Below, piece after piece: positions 7,706-16,864 of a stretch of DNA of 64,000 nucleotides. This stretch comes from Ruminococcus sp. (GTDB lineage: Bacteria > Bacillota > Clostridia > Lachnospirales > Lachnospiraceae), in NCBI GenBank assembly GCA_020024635.1, contig JAHHTL010000003.1, forward strand, positions 25,159 to 89,158, written 5' to 3'. The translations under genes and the position numbers were made by a program. Every line of letters begins with the position of its first letter. Position 1 is the first letter of the stretch. The notes beneath the pieces were generated by a model that worked only from the letters and a program-made list of their open reading frames with translations, did not search any database and was not told the origin of the DNA.

Positions 7706-8740
7706 ATGATTTATTTTAATTGTGATTATAACGAAGGTGCACATCAAAATGTGTTAGATGCAATTTCTGATACAAATATGGTCCAGTCAGCAGGATATGG
7801 TCATGATGAATATTGTGAGAAGGCAAGAAGGTTGATTTGCGATCTATGCAAAAATCAGGAGTTATATGTACAATTTCTTGTCGGTGGAACACAAACAAAC
7901 TTGACATTAATCGCTTCTGCACTTCGTCCACACCAAGGGGTTTTGTGTGCAGAGTCAGGACATATAAACGTACATGAGACAGGTGCTATCGAGGGATGCG
8001 GACACAAAGTACTGACACTTCCATCTGCAGACGGAAAGATTACATCTAGGCAAGTAGAAAAAGCATATCAACTACATGTAGAGTGTGATACACCAGAGCA
8101 TACAGTACAACCCAAAATGGTATATATATCAAACCCAACGGAAGTAGGAACAATTTATTCAAAAAAAGAATTAGAGGATTTGGCAAGTGTCTGTAAAAAA
8201 TATGGCCTTTACCTTTATATGGATGGAGCGCGTCTTGGGTATGGCCTTATGGCAAAAGGAAACGATTTGGATTTAGAATCAATTGCGAGCCTTTGTGATG
8301 CTTTTTATATAGGTGGAACAAAAATCGGAGCTCTTTTTGGAGAGGCAATTGTCATTTCTAATCCAGCGTTAAAAGAAGACTTTCGGTATATTATCAAACA
8401 AAAAGGAGGACTTCTTGCAAAAGGAAGATTGCTTGGAATTCAATTTTATGAACTATTAAAAGATGGATTATATTTTCAAATTAGTGAACATGCAGATGTG
8501 ATGGCAGAGAAAATAAAGGATGCATTGCAGACAATGGACTATTCTTTTCTTGTAGATAGTCCTACAAATCAGCTTTTTGTTGTTATGCCAGATGAAAAGA
8601 TAGCAGAACTTAGCCACACCTATTTTTTCTCTTATGATCATCGGGTTGATGAAAAAAATAGCTGTATTCGTATTTGCACTAGCTGGGCTACAAAAGAAGA
8701 AAATGTAGAGCGACTCATTCAGGATATCTGTAAAGAATAA
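7706..8740 (+). CDS. ltaE: Low-specificity threonine aldolase (PLP enzyme)
   Basis: A 344-residue fold-type I PLP enzyme that would cleave threonine or allo-threonine to glycine and acetaldehyde. The PLP lysine is in YIGGTKIGALFGE; FLVGGTQTN contacts the cofactor phosphate; YMDGARLGYGL holds the aspartate that pairs with the pyridine nitrogen. The order and spacing match the threonine aldolase/beta-eliminating lyase group. A TATAAT at 7665-7670 gives a likely promoter, although its -35 box is poor. The next gene, an iron-containing alcohol dehydrogenase, starts 13 bases after the stop and could reduce the acetaldehyde product; this coupling is inferred from position alone. Confidence 0.85.
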   Translation: MIYFNCDYNEGAHQNVLDAISDTNMVQSAGYGHDEYCEKARRLICDLCKNQELYVQFLVGGTQTNLTLIASALRPHQGVLCAESGHINVHETGAIEGCGHKVLTLPSADGKITSRQVEKAYQLHVECDTPEHTVQPKMVYISNPTEVGTIYSKKELEDLASVCKKYGLYLYMDGARLGYGLMAKGNDLDLESIASLCDAFYIGGTKIGALFGEAIVISNPALKEDFRYIIKQKGGLLAKGRLLGIQFYELLKDGLYFQISEHADVMAEKIKDALQTMDYSFLVDSPTNQLFVVMPDEKIAELSHTYFFSYDHRVDEKNSCIRICTSWATKEENVERLIQDICKE

Positions 8741-8753
8741 AGGAGAAAAGATT

Positions 8754-9932
8754 ATGGAGAACTTTGAATATTACACACCAACGCAGGTCGTTTTTGGAAA
8801 AAAATCAGAGGAGCAAGTTGGCGGACTTATAAAAGAAACAGGTTGTAAAAAAGTATTAATTCACTACGGAAGTGGAAGTGTAAAAAAGACAGGACTCCTG
8901 GATCGGATTATATCCTCACTGAAGGAAGAAGGAGTTTCGTATGTGACATTGGGGGGAGTTGTTCCGAACCCACGCCTTTCTCTTGTGTATGAAGGAATCG
9001 AATTGTGTAAAAAAGAGAAGGTAGATTTTATCCTTGCAGTTGGAGGAGGAAGTGTGATTGACTCTGCAAAAGCTATTGGTTATGGAGTGGCAAACGAAGG
9101 AGATGTTTGGGATTTTTATGAAAAAACAAGAACTCCAAATGCTTGTCTTCCTATTGGAGTTGTTCTTACAATTTCAGCTGCTGGTTCTGAAATGAGTAAT
9201 TCTTCTGTAATTACAAATGAAAAGGGCTGGCTCAAAAGGGGATGCAATAGCAATTATTGTCGAGCAAAGTTTGCAATTTTAAATCCAGAACTTACAATGA
9301 CTCTTCCGGAATACCAGACAATGTGCGGTTGTGTAGATATTATGATGCACACGATGGAACGTTATTTTACGAAAGTCACTCCTATGGAATTGACAGATAA
9401 AATTGCAGAGGACTTGATTGGTGTTGTGATGAAAAATGCAAAAATTCTTTTGGAAGATCCGAAAAATTATGAAGCAAGAGCGGAAATTATGTGGGCAGGA
9501 AGCTTGTCTCATAACGGGCTTACTGGTTGTGGCACCGAAGGAGGAGATTGGGCAAGTCATCAATTAGAACATGAGTTAGGGGGAATGTTTGATGTTGCCC
9601 ATGGAGCTGGACTTGCAGCTATTTGGGGAAGTTGGGCTCGTTATGTCGTGGATGAAGATCCCAAGCGATTTGCACAATTTGCAAGGAATGTCATGAAGTG
9701 TACAAATACCGGAGATGACAAAGCGGATGCGATGGAGGGAATTCGAGAAATGGAAACATTTTATGCTTCCATCCATATGCCGATTTCCATCGGAGAACTT
9801 GGAATTGAGCCTACACAAGCACAGTATAGAGAACTTGCAGAGAAATGTAGCTTTTTTGGAAAAAGAACAATTGGGGTGGTAAAAAAACTTACGAAAGAAG
9901 ATATTTACCAAATTTACAAAAACGCACAATAA
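8754..9932 (+). CDS. Iron-containing alcohol dehydrogenase (butanol-dehydrogenase-like)
   Basis: A 392-residue group III alcohol dehydrogenase. The NAD(P)-binding GGGSVIDSAKAIG motif is at about residues 98-110. Metal ligands are visible as the Asp and His of CGCVDIMMHTMERYF and the two His of HQLEHELGGMFDVAHGAGLA. It reduces short aldehydes to alcohols with NAD(P)H in the cytosol. The N-terminal NFEYYTPTQVVFGK is the usual start of BdhA/YqhD-like enzymes. It begins 13 bases after the threonine aldolase stop behind an AAAGGAG site, so the pair is most likely an operon in which acetaldehyde released from threonine is used to reoxidise NAD(P)H. Confidence 0.92.
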   Translation: MENFEYYTPTQVVFGKKSEEQVGGLIKETGCKKVLIHYGSGSVKKTGLLDRIISSLKEEGVSYVTLGGVVPNPRLSLVYEGIELCKKEKVDFILAVGGGSVIDSAKAIGYGVANEGDVWDFYEKTRTPNACLPIGVVLTISAAGSEMSNSSVITNEKGWLKRGCNSNYCRAKFAILNPELTMTLPEYQTMCGCVDIMMHTMERYFTKVTPMELTDKIAEDLIGVVMKNAKILLEDPKNYEARAEIMWAGSLSHNGLTGCGTEGGDWASHQLEHELGGMFDVAHGAGLAAIWGSWARYVVDEDPKRFAQFARNVMKCTNTGDDKADAMEGIREMETFYASIHMPISIGELGIEPTQAQYRELAEKCSFFGKRTIGVVKKLTKEDIYQIYKNAQ

Positions 9933-9958
9933 GGAAAATGGTTGGGAAAGGTAGAAAC

Positions 9959-10804
9959 ATGGATCGTAAAAGTCTGTTGACTGGGAAAAAACGTATTGTA
10001 ATCAAAGTGGGTACTTCAACGATCACATATAGTGAAACGGGAAATATTAATTTATATAAACTTGAAAGATTTGTACGCGTGTTGATTAATTTGAGAAATC
10101 AAGGAAAGGAGATCATTGTTGTTTCTTCAGGAGCTGTAGGGGTAGGAAAGAGTGCTCTTGGGTTGGAGCATAGACCAGCGACAGAAGCTGAAAAGCAGGC
10201 ATGTGCAGCTGTTGGACAGGCAAGATTGATGATGATTTATGAGAAATTCTTTAATGAGTATAGTCAGCTGACAGCACAAGTTCTTCTTACAAAAGAATCC
10301 ATATTGAATGTAGAATGTAAGAAAAAAGCACGTCAGACTTTTCAACAGCTTCTTCGAATGAATGTTGTACCGATTGTCAACGAAAATGATGTGATTTCCG
10401 TAGATGAACTTTCGTATGGCAATTTTGGAGACAATGATACACTCGCTGCATATGTGGCAACACTTGTAGACGCAGATCTCCTGATTCTTATGTCTGATAT
10501 TGACGGTTTGTATACGGATGACCCAAGAAAAAATAAAGAGGCTCGTTTTATCTATACGGTAAAAAAAATTGATGATCGTCTTGAGAGAATGGCAAAAGGA
10601 TCGTCTACAGAATGTGGCACAGGTGGGATGGCTACGAAAATTACAGCGGGAAAAATGGTTACAGAATCTGGAACAGATATGATCATTGCAAATGGAGAAA
10701 ATATTTATTTAATTGATGATATTATGGCAGGAAAAAAAGTGGGAACCCTGTTTTTATCGCAAAAATATGGGGATAATGTAGAAGATCACTTTTCCCAGAT
10801 GTAA
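9959..10804 (+). CDS. proB: Glutamate 5-kinase
   Basis: A 281-residue amino-acid kinase that phosphorylates glutamate in the first step of proline synthesis. RIVIKVGTSTITY forms the ATP-binding lysine/glycine loop, VVSSGAVGVGKSALGL the glutamate loop, and GTGGMATKITAGK the phosphate-binding signature. There is no C-terminal PUA domain, so it is the short form found in many Firmicutes. I prefer the ATG at 9959, preceded by GGGAAAGG at a 7-base distance, over the ATG at 9938, which would add seven residues and has only a weak AAGG. proA follows after 23 bases. Confidence 0.94.
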   Translation: MDRKSLLTGKKRIVIKVGTSTITYSETGNINLYKLERFVRVLINLRNQGKEIIVVSSGAVGVGKSALGLEHRPATEAEKQACAAVGQARLMMIYEKFFNEYSQLTAQVLLTKESILNVECKKKARQTFQQLLRMNVVPIVNENDVISVDELSYGNFGDNDTLAAYVATLVDADLLILMSDIDGLYTDDPRKNKEARFIYTVKKIDDRLERMAKGSSTECGTGGMATKITAGKMVTESGTDMIIANGENIYLIDDIMAGKKVGTLFLSQKYGDNVEDHFSQM

Positions 10805-10827
10805 AAGAGTAAGATAGGAGGGATATT

Positions 10828-12078
10828 ATGTGCAGTTACATGGCAACACTTGGAAAACGTGCAAAGGATGCTTCAAGATGTGCGGCGCGACTTGGTACAA
10901 TTGAAAAAAACAAAGGACTTTTATCCGTGGCTGAAGAACTTTTAATTGAAAAAGATCAGATTTTAGAGGAAAATCAAAAAGATCTTATAAGAGCAGAAGA
11001 AAATGGTATGAAGTCATCCCTTTTAGATCGGTTAAAACTAACGGAAGAACGTCTAAAAGATATGGCAGACGGTCTAAGGCAAATTGCAGCGTTAGATGAC
11101 CCGATTGGGGAAATCCTATCTATGAAAAACAGACCAAACGGTCTTCGTATTGGACAAAAAAGAGTACCAATTGGTGTCGTTGGTATTATTTATGAGTCTA
11201 GACCAAATGTAACGGTAGATGCATTTGGACTATGCTTTAAAACAGGAAATGCAGTCATACTTCGAGGGGGTAGTGATGCGATTGATTCGAATAAGGCTGT
11301 GGTACGTGCGATTAAAGCAGGATTAAGAAAAGCAAAACTTTCTCAGGATATGATTCTGCTCGTGGAAGATACGGATCGAGAAATTGTAAATGAAATGATG
11401 CAGTTACATGGAATCATTGATGTCTTAATTCCAAGAGGAGGAAAAGGGCTGATTTCTAATGTGGTCAAAAACAGCACGATTCCTGTGATTGAGACAGGAA
11501 CAGGAAATTGTCATATTTATGTTGATGAAACCGCGAATATAAACATGGCGGCAGAAATTATTGAAAATGCAAAGACACAAAGAATGGGAGTGTGCAATGC
11601 TTGTGAATCGTTAGTGATTCACGAAAATATTGTACAACAAGCACTTCCTCTCATTGTACAAAAATTAAAATGTCATGGTGTGGAACTGCGAGGAGATGAA
11701 GTTGTATGCGCACTCAATAATGATGTGATTCCAGCATCGGAAGAGGACTGGGGAACAGAATATTTAGATGCCGTTCTTTCGGTAAAGACAGTAAAGACAT
11801 TTGATGAAGCAATTCGCCACATTAACACCTATAATACAGGACATTCTGAAGCGATTATTACAAACAACTATCAACATGCATTACGTTTTCAGGATGAGGT
11901 TGATGCAGCAGCAGTTTACGTAAATGCATCAACAAGGTTTACAGATGGATTTGAGTTTGGATTTGGCGCGGAGATTGGCATCAGTACACAAAAACTCCAC
12001 GCAAGAGGACCGATGGGACTTCTTGCACTTACCACTACAAAATATGTAATCTTTGGAGATGGACAGATTAGAAATTAA
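10828..12078 (+). CDS. proA: Glutamate-5-semialdehyde dehydrogenase
   Basis: A 416-residue enzyme that reduces gamma-glutamyl phosphate to the semialdehyde with NADPH, the second step of proline synthesis. IYESRPNVTVDAFGL, the cofactor region IPRGGKGLI, the catalytic-cysteine region MGVCNACESLVIH and the C-terminal FGAEIGISTQKLHARGPMGL are all characteristic. It is of normal length and starts behind ATAGGAGGG. It forms a two-gene operon with proB. The third enzyme, proC, is not in the window. Confidence 0.96.
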   Translation: MCSYMATLGKRAKDASRCAARLGTIEKNKGLLSVAEELLIEKDQILEENQKDLIRAEENGMKSSLLDRLKLTEERLKDMADGLRQIAALDDPIGEILSMKNRPNGLRIGQKRVPIGVVGIIYESRPNVTVDAFGLCFKTGNAVILRGGSDAIDSNKAVVRAIKAGLRKAKLSQDMILLVEDTDREIVNEMMQLHGIIDVLIPRGGKGLISNVVKNSTIPVIETGTGNCHIYVDETANINMAAEIIENAKTQRMGVCNACESLVIHENIVQQALPLIVQKLKCHGVELRGDEVVCALNNDVIPASEEDWGTEYLDAVLSVKTVKTFDEAIRHINTYNTGHSEAIITNNYQHALRFQDEVDAAAVYVNASTRFTDGFEFGFGAEIGISTQKLHARGPMGLLALTTTKYVIFGDGQIRN

Positions 12079-12093
12079 GAAAAAGGAGACTAT

Positions 12094-13239
12094 ATGGAAT
12101 ATATTTTCCCCAATTATTATGGGAAATTTCGATGTATTGCCAACCAATGCCCAGATACTTGTTGTGCAGGCTGGCAAATTGCCATTGATAAATCTTCATT
12201 AAAAAAATATAAAAATACAAAAGGAATTATTGGTAACAGGCTTCATAATGAGATTGACTGGAAGGAAAAAATCTTTCGTCAATACGATGGCAGATGCGCC
12301 TTTTTGAATGATGACGATTTATGTGATCTTTATCTAGAAGGAGGAGAACATCTGTTTTGCAGAACTTGTAAAACTTATCCGCGTCATGTAGAAGAGTATG
12401 AAGGCCTCAAGGAAGTATCGCTATCATTGTCATGCCCGGTAGTTGCGAATATGATTATCCGTTTAAAAGAGCCAGTTCAATTTCTAGAGAGACATCGAGA
12501 ATGCTCTGAGGAGGAGGATGAACAGTTTGATTTTTTGCTATTTTCTAAATTGGAAGATGCAAGAGAAGTTGCATTTAAAATTTTGCAAAATAGAGATTTG
12601 GCTATAAATACTAGGATTGCAATGGTATTGGCCATGGCTCATGATCTTCAGTTTCGAATCGATAAAAATGCAATTTTTGAAGCAGATTTATTGTTGCAAC
12701 GGTACGAAAGGGAGTCTGCGCCAAAACAGTTTGAAGAAAAGCGAAAAAAAGAGAGCTTGAACGCTCCGATTTTGGAGAAAAATATGCTGGTTCGAAAGTT
12801 TTTTTCGGTTTTCAACAATTTAGAAGTTTTAAGGTCCGATTGGAAACCATTTATAAATGAAAGAAAACGAGTAATTCTTGCTACAAAAAATACAAATACA
12901 GCAAAAAAAATAGATGCGGATTGTGAAATTGTTTGGGAGCAACTTATGATGTATTTTGTATATACATATTTTTGTGGTGCAGTGTATGATGGAAGAGCTT
13001 ATACAAGGATGAAATTTTCTGTTTTCAGTACATTAATCATACGAGAATTGTCGAAGTCTCTTTGGATTTCAAATCAAAGAAATTATGATGAATACGAAGA
13101 AATTTATCAAGAGATTGAAGAAGTGGCAAGAAGGTATGCAAGAGAGATTGAACATTCAGATTTCAATAAAAATATGATTTTCGAACTTCTTGAAAACGAA
13201 CAAGATTTTGGATTACAACGTTTTTTTGCGTTTCTTTAA
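12094..13239 (+). CDS. FliB-type (flagellin lysine-N-methylase family) Cys-rich protein
   Basis: A 381-residue protein with the cysteine cluster C-x4-C-x3-CC at residues 14-24 (CIANQCPDTCC) followed by GW, further cysteines in RCAFLNDDDLCDLY and FCRTCKTYPRH, and SLSCPVVA. This is the pattern of the FliB group, which methylates flagellin lysines in enteric bacteria; the cysteines probably hold an iron-sulfur cluster. No flagellar gene is present in the window, so the target here is uncertain. It starts 15 bases after proA behind AAAAAGGAG and may be read from the pro operon. The family is clear; the substrate is not. Confidence 0.8.
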   Translation: MEYIFPNYYGKFRCIANQCPDTCCAGWQIAIDKSSLKKYKNTKGIIGNRLHNEIDWKEKIFRQYDGRCAFLNDDDLCDLYLEGGEHLFCRTCKTYPRHVEEYEGLKEVSLSLSCPVVANMIIRLKEPVQFLERHRECSEEEDEQFDFLLFSKLEDAREVAFKILQNRDLAINTRIAMVLAMAHDLQFRIDKNAIFEADLLLQRYERESAPKQFEEKRKKESLNAPILEKNMLVRKFFSVFNNLEVLRSDWKPFINERKRVILATKNTNTAKKIDADCEIVWEQLMMYFVYTYFCGAVYDGRAYTRMKFSVFSTLIIRELSKSLWISNQRNYDEYEEIYQEIEEVARRYAREIEHSDFNKNMIFELLENEQDFGLQRFFAFL

Positions 13240-13300
13240 GTTCTAAATAGGGGTTCCCTCTACTATACTGATAACAGATCATATGGCAGAGGGAGTTTTT

Positions 13301-14461
13301 ATGAAATCCTTTATTGCGTTAGTATTAAGTATTGTTCTTTTTATGGGGGCTTGTCCTAGGAATGTGAAGGCAGATGAAAATGAAGTGCAAATTCAGTCCC
13401 CATCAGGACTTTTAATGGAAGTATCATCAGGAAAAATTTTATATGCAAAAGATGCTGATACAAAAAGACCACCTGCCAGTGTAACGAAAATTATGACAAT
13501 GCTTCTTATTTTCGATGCATTAGAAGAAGGAAAGATTCGATTAGATGACAAAGTAACGACATCTGAGTATGCGGCATCTATGGGAGGATCACAAGTTTTC
13601 TTAGAGCCAGGAGAAACCCAAACTGTGGATACGTTGTTGAAATGTATTTCGGTTGCAAGTGCCAATGATGCATGTGTTGCAATGGCAGAACATATTTGTG
13701 GTAGTGAAGAAGAATTCGTGAAAAAGATGAATGAACGTGCGAAGCAACTGGGGATGGAACATACCAATTTTGTGAATTGCAATGGGCTAGATGTTGACGG
13801 TCATGTTACAACGGCAAAAGATATTGCCCTTATGTCAAGAGAGTTACTCCTTAAGTATCCGCAAATTCACGAGTATTGTACGATTTGGATGGAAGAGATT
13901 ACGCATACAACAAAGAAAGGAAGCACACAATTTGGTCTTACCAATACAAACAAATTGATTCGCCAGTACGAGTATGCAACTGGATTAAAAACAGGATCGA
14001 CGGGACTGGCAAAATTTTGCGTATCAGCATCGGCGAAAAAAGATAATATCGAATTAGTAGCTGTCATCCTGGCGGCAGATGATTCGAAAACAAGATTTAA
14101 AGATGCGACAACGCTTTTAAATTATGGGTTTTCAAAATGTCAGCTCTATGAAGATACGAAGCGAGAACCGTTGCCAAATCTTTGTGTGACTGGTGGAGTA
14201 AAAGAAAAAGTAGCATGCAAATATGATGGAGAATTTCGCTATTTGGATGTAGAAGGAAAAAATATAAACGAAATTACGAAAACATTATATTTAACAAAAA
14301 AATTAAAAGCCCCAGTAAAGAAAGGGGATAAAGCCGGCAAGTTAGTATATCGTTTGGAAGGTAAGGAAATCGGATATTTGGATGTCATTACAACAGAGAC
14401 AGTTAAAAAGGCAAGCTATATAGATTGTGTACAAAAAATTTTGCATCAATATTGTGTTTGA
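13301..14461 (+). CDS. D-alanyl-D-alanine carboxypeptidase (S11, PBP5 type), first copy
   Basis: A 386-residue secreted serine carboxypeptidase that trims the terminal D-Ala of peptidoglycan stem peptides. It has a signal peptide (residues 1-24, ending near NVKA), the SVTK catalytic motif at 60-63, SAN at 120-122 and KTG at 230-232, followed by a PBP5 C-terminal domain (about 290-380). The ATG at 13301 is chosen because GAGGGAG ends 5 bases before it and the signal peptide begins there; an upstream ATG at 13283 would spoil this. A second family member is at 16865, 2.4 kb downstream, with a phosphoesterase and scpAB in between. Confidence 0.92.
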   Translation: MKSFIALVLSIVLFMGACPRNVKADENEVQIQSPSGLLMEVSSGKILYAKDADTKRPPASVTKIMTMLLIFDALEEGKIRLDDKVTTSEYAASMGGSQVFLEPGETQTVDTLLKCISVASANDACVAMAEHICGSEEEFVKKMNERAKQLGMEHTNFVNCNGLDVDGHVTTAKDIALMSRELLLKYPQIHEYCTIWMEEITHTTKKGSTQFGLTNTNKLIRQYEYATGLKTGSTGLAKFCVSASAKKDNIELVAVILAADDSKTRFKDATTLLNYGFSKCQLYEDTKREPLPNLCVTGGVKEKVACKYDGEFRYLDVEGKNINEITKTLYLTKKLKAPVKKGDKAGKLVYRLEGKEIGYLDVITTETVKKASYIDCVQKILHQYCV

Positions 14462-14529
14462 AATTGTAGAAAGAAAATGGTAGGATATAGGGAGTTGTAA
14501 AAGAACAGGGAAGATGAAAGGGTGTCTTT

Positions 14530-15483
14530 ATGGTACGAATTGTTTGTATGATTATAGGAATTCTACTTTTACTTGTGGTTTGTGCACTATGTGAAGGGAA
14601 GAGAGAGTTACTTTTTTTCAAAATCAGAAGATATGAATTCACACATCCTGATTTTTCGCGGTTAGATTCCGAAAAAAAAATGGTTTTATTGGCAGACCTT
14701 CATAATAAGGTATATGGAGAAAAAAATGATATACTTCTTGAGAAGATTCGAAAAGAAGCCCCAGATGTTATTTTTGTGGCAGGAGATATGTTAGTTGGAA
14801 GGCCCAAAGTGGAATTAAAAGAAGCCCAAGATTTTTTATGTAAATTACCTGCGATTTGTCCGGTTTATTATGGCCTTGGAAATCATGAGCAGAGGATAAA
14901 ATTATATCCAGAAATTTATGGAGAGGGTGTTTACTTACAATATCGGGAAAGATTAAAAAAGGCAGGTATTATTTTTTTGGAAAACGAGCGCATAACGTTG
15001 CAATTGGATCGGTTGAAGGTAGATATTGCAGGGTTAGAACTTCCAATGAGTGTCTACCATAGATTTCGTCCTTCCCAGCTATCCGTAGAAGAGATTGAAA
15101 AGAGTATTGGAAAATCATCGGATGATTTTCAAATTTTACTTGCACATAATCCGGTAGATTTTTCAGCATACAAAGAATGGGGGGCAGATTTAACATTAAG
15201 CGGTCATTTACATGGTGGAATTATTAGAATCCCTTTTATTGGTGGACTTGTCACGCCTCAAGCGATTCTTTTTCCAAAGTATTCTGGGGAAATGACGGTG
15301 GAGGAAAATCAGGCCATTATTGTAAGTCGTGGCCTTGGAACACATACAATCAATTATCGGATCTTTAATCCCGCTGAGGTTGTTTCGATTACATTATTTC
15401 CGTATACGAATAAAGAAAAAGATACAAAAGATAACAAATACAATGGGAATCATTTGGGAGAGAAAATATGGGAATACCAGTAA
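14530..15483 (+). CDS. Membrane-anchored metallophosphoesterase (YaeI-like)
   Basis: A 317-residue protein with one N-terminal membrane helix (about residues 2-21) and a calcineurin-like phosphoesterase domain. Metal-ligand motifs appear in order: LLADLHN, FVAGDML, GLGNHEQR, LAHNP and LSGHLHGG. The first motif reads DLHN where many relatives have DxH, so the dimetal site is complete. Similar proteins (YaeI, YkuE) dephosphorylate lipids or UDP-linked compounds; the substrate is unknown here. Its 3' end overlaps the start of scpA by 16 bases, so translation of the two is probably coupled. Confidence 0.85.
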   Translation: MVRIVCMIIGILLLLVVCALCEGKRELLFFKIRRYEFTHPDFSRLDSEKKMVLLADLHNKVYGEKNDILLEKIRKEAPDVIFVAGDMLVGRPKVELKEAQDFLCKLPAICPVYYGLGNHEQRIKLYPEIYGEGVYLQYRERLKKAGIIFLENERITLQLDRLKVDIAGLELPMSVYHRFRPSQLSVEEIEKSIGKSSDDFQILLAHNPVDFSAYKEWGADLTLSGHLHGGIIRIPFIGGLVTPQAILFPKYSGEMTVEENQAIIVSRGLGTHTINYRIFNPAEVVSITLFPYTNKEKDTKDNKYNGNHLGEKIWEYQ

Positions 15484-16217
15484 AATTAGAAGTGTTTGAA
15501 GGACCACTGGATCTTCTCCTTCATCTAATTGATAAAAATAAAATAGATATCTATGATATTCCAATTGTTGAAATTACCAGTCAGTACATGGAATATATTC
15601 GTAATATGCAAGAAAGCAATTTGGACGTTATGAGTGAGTTCCTTGTAATGGCAGCTACACTTTTAGATATTAAATGCAAAATGTTACTTCCAAAAGAGAA
15701 GACAGAAGAAGGCGAAGAAGAAGATCCCCGTCAAGAGCTTGTGGAACAGCTTCTTCAATATAAGATGTATAAGTATATTTCTTATGAATTGAAAGGCAGA
15801 CAAGAGGAGGCAGAGCTTGTTTTGTATAAGTATCCGACCATACCAGATGTAGTTGCAGAATATGAAGAACCCGTAGATTTAGACGAGCTTTTGGAAGGAA
15901 TTAATATGTCTGTTCTTGATAAAATATTTCAAGATGTTATGAAGCGTCAAGATGCAAAGATTGATCCTGTCCGTAGCAAGTTTGGTAAGATTGAAAAAGA
16001 AGAAGTTCCGTTGCCGGTAAAACTTATTTATGTACAAGAGTATGCAAAAACACATCGCCGATTCAGCTTTAAAACATTGCTGGAAAGCCAAAACAGTAAG
16101 ATGCATATTGTTGTTACTTTTCTAGCAGTACTAGAGTTGATGAAAACAGGAAACATTCGTGTGGAACAGGAGGAAACATGTGGGGATATTATGATTTATT
16201 CCCTACAACAGAATTAA
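15468..16217 (+). CDS. scpA: Segregation and condensation protein A
   Basis: A 249-residue kleisin subunit that bridges SMC heads in the chromosome-condensing SMC-ScpAB complex. The N-terminal PVKLEVFEGPLDLLLHLIDK and KNKIDIYDIPIVEITSQY are the family signature; the C-terminal winged helix (about residues 180-245) contacts SMC. The middle is acidic (EEGEEEDPRQEL), as usual. The ATG has a GGGAG site 7 bases upstream within the end of the phosphoesterase gene. scpB follows after one base. Confidence 0.95.
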   Translation: MGIPVKLEVFEGPLDLLLHLIDKNKIDIYDIPIVEITSQYMEYIRNMQESNLDVMSEFLVMAATLLDIKCKMLLPKEKTEEGEEEDPRQELVEQLLQYKMYKYISYELKGRQEEAELVLYKYPTIPDVVAEYEEPVDLDELLEGINMSVLDKIFQDVMKRQDAKIDPVRSKFGKIEKEEVPLPVKLIYVQEYAKTHRRFSFKTLLESQNSKMHIVVTFLAVLELMKTGNIRVEQEETCGDIMIYSLQQN

Positions 16218-16218
16218 T

Positions 16219-16797
16219 ATGGATCAGGCAAATTTAAAAAAAATGAAAGGGATCATAGAAGCGATTTTATTTACGATGGGAGATTCTGTAGAATTATCCA
16301 AAATTGCCAGTGCAATTGGATGTGAGGAAAGTACAACGAAAGAGATCATTCAAAGTATGAGCAAAGACTATGAAGAGATTGGGCGAGGAGTTCAGATTAT
16401 TGAACTTGGAGATTCTTATCAGATGTGTACAAAAAAAGAAGCGTATGAAGCATTGATAAAAATTGCAAGACAACCCAAAAAATATGTATTGACAGATGTT
16501 CTTTTGGAGACCTTGTCTATTATCGCATATAAGCAGCCTGTTACTAAATTAGAGATTGAAAAAATCAGGGGAGTTAGTTCGGCTCATGCGGTGAATAAAC
16601 TGGTAGAATTTGGATTGGTAGAAGAAGTTGGGAGATTGGATGCGCCTGGAAAACCGATTCTTTTTGGCACAACGGAAGAATTTTTGCGTAGGTTTAGTGT
16701 GCAATCTTTAGAAAATCTCCCCACAATAGAAAATGAACAAATCGAACACTTTAAAGAAGAGGCCGAAGATGAGGTACACATGAAACTAGACATTTAA
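16219..16797 (+). CDS. scpB: Segregation and condensation protein B
   Basis: A 192-residue dimeric winged-helix partner of ScpA in the SMC complex. KGIIEAILFTMGDSVELSKI at the N-terminus and the segment LLETLSIIAYKQPVTKLEIE with RGVSS are diagnostic. The start lies one base after the scpA stop and has no recognisable Shine-Dalgarno site, which indicates translation by coupling to scpA. The length is normal. The following gene is a cell-wall carboxypeptidase with no clear terminator between them. Confidence 0.95.
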   Translation: MDQANLKKMKGIIEAILFTMGDSVELSKIASAIGCEESTTKEIIQSMSKDYEEIGRGVQIIELGDSYQMCTKKEAYEALIKIARQPKKYVLTDVLLETLSIIAYKQPVTKLEIEKIRGVSSAHAVNKLVEFGLVEEVGRLDAPGKPILFGTTEEFLRRFSVQSLENLPTIENEQIEHFKEEAEDEVHMKLDI

Positions 16798-16864
16798 AAT
16801 TAGGTTCTACTAAGATTGAATCCGCATATATTTTAGGGAATAATCAATGTGGAGAATCGTTTAG

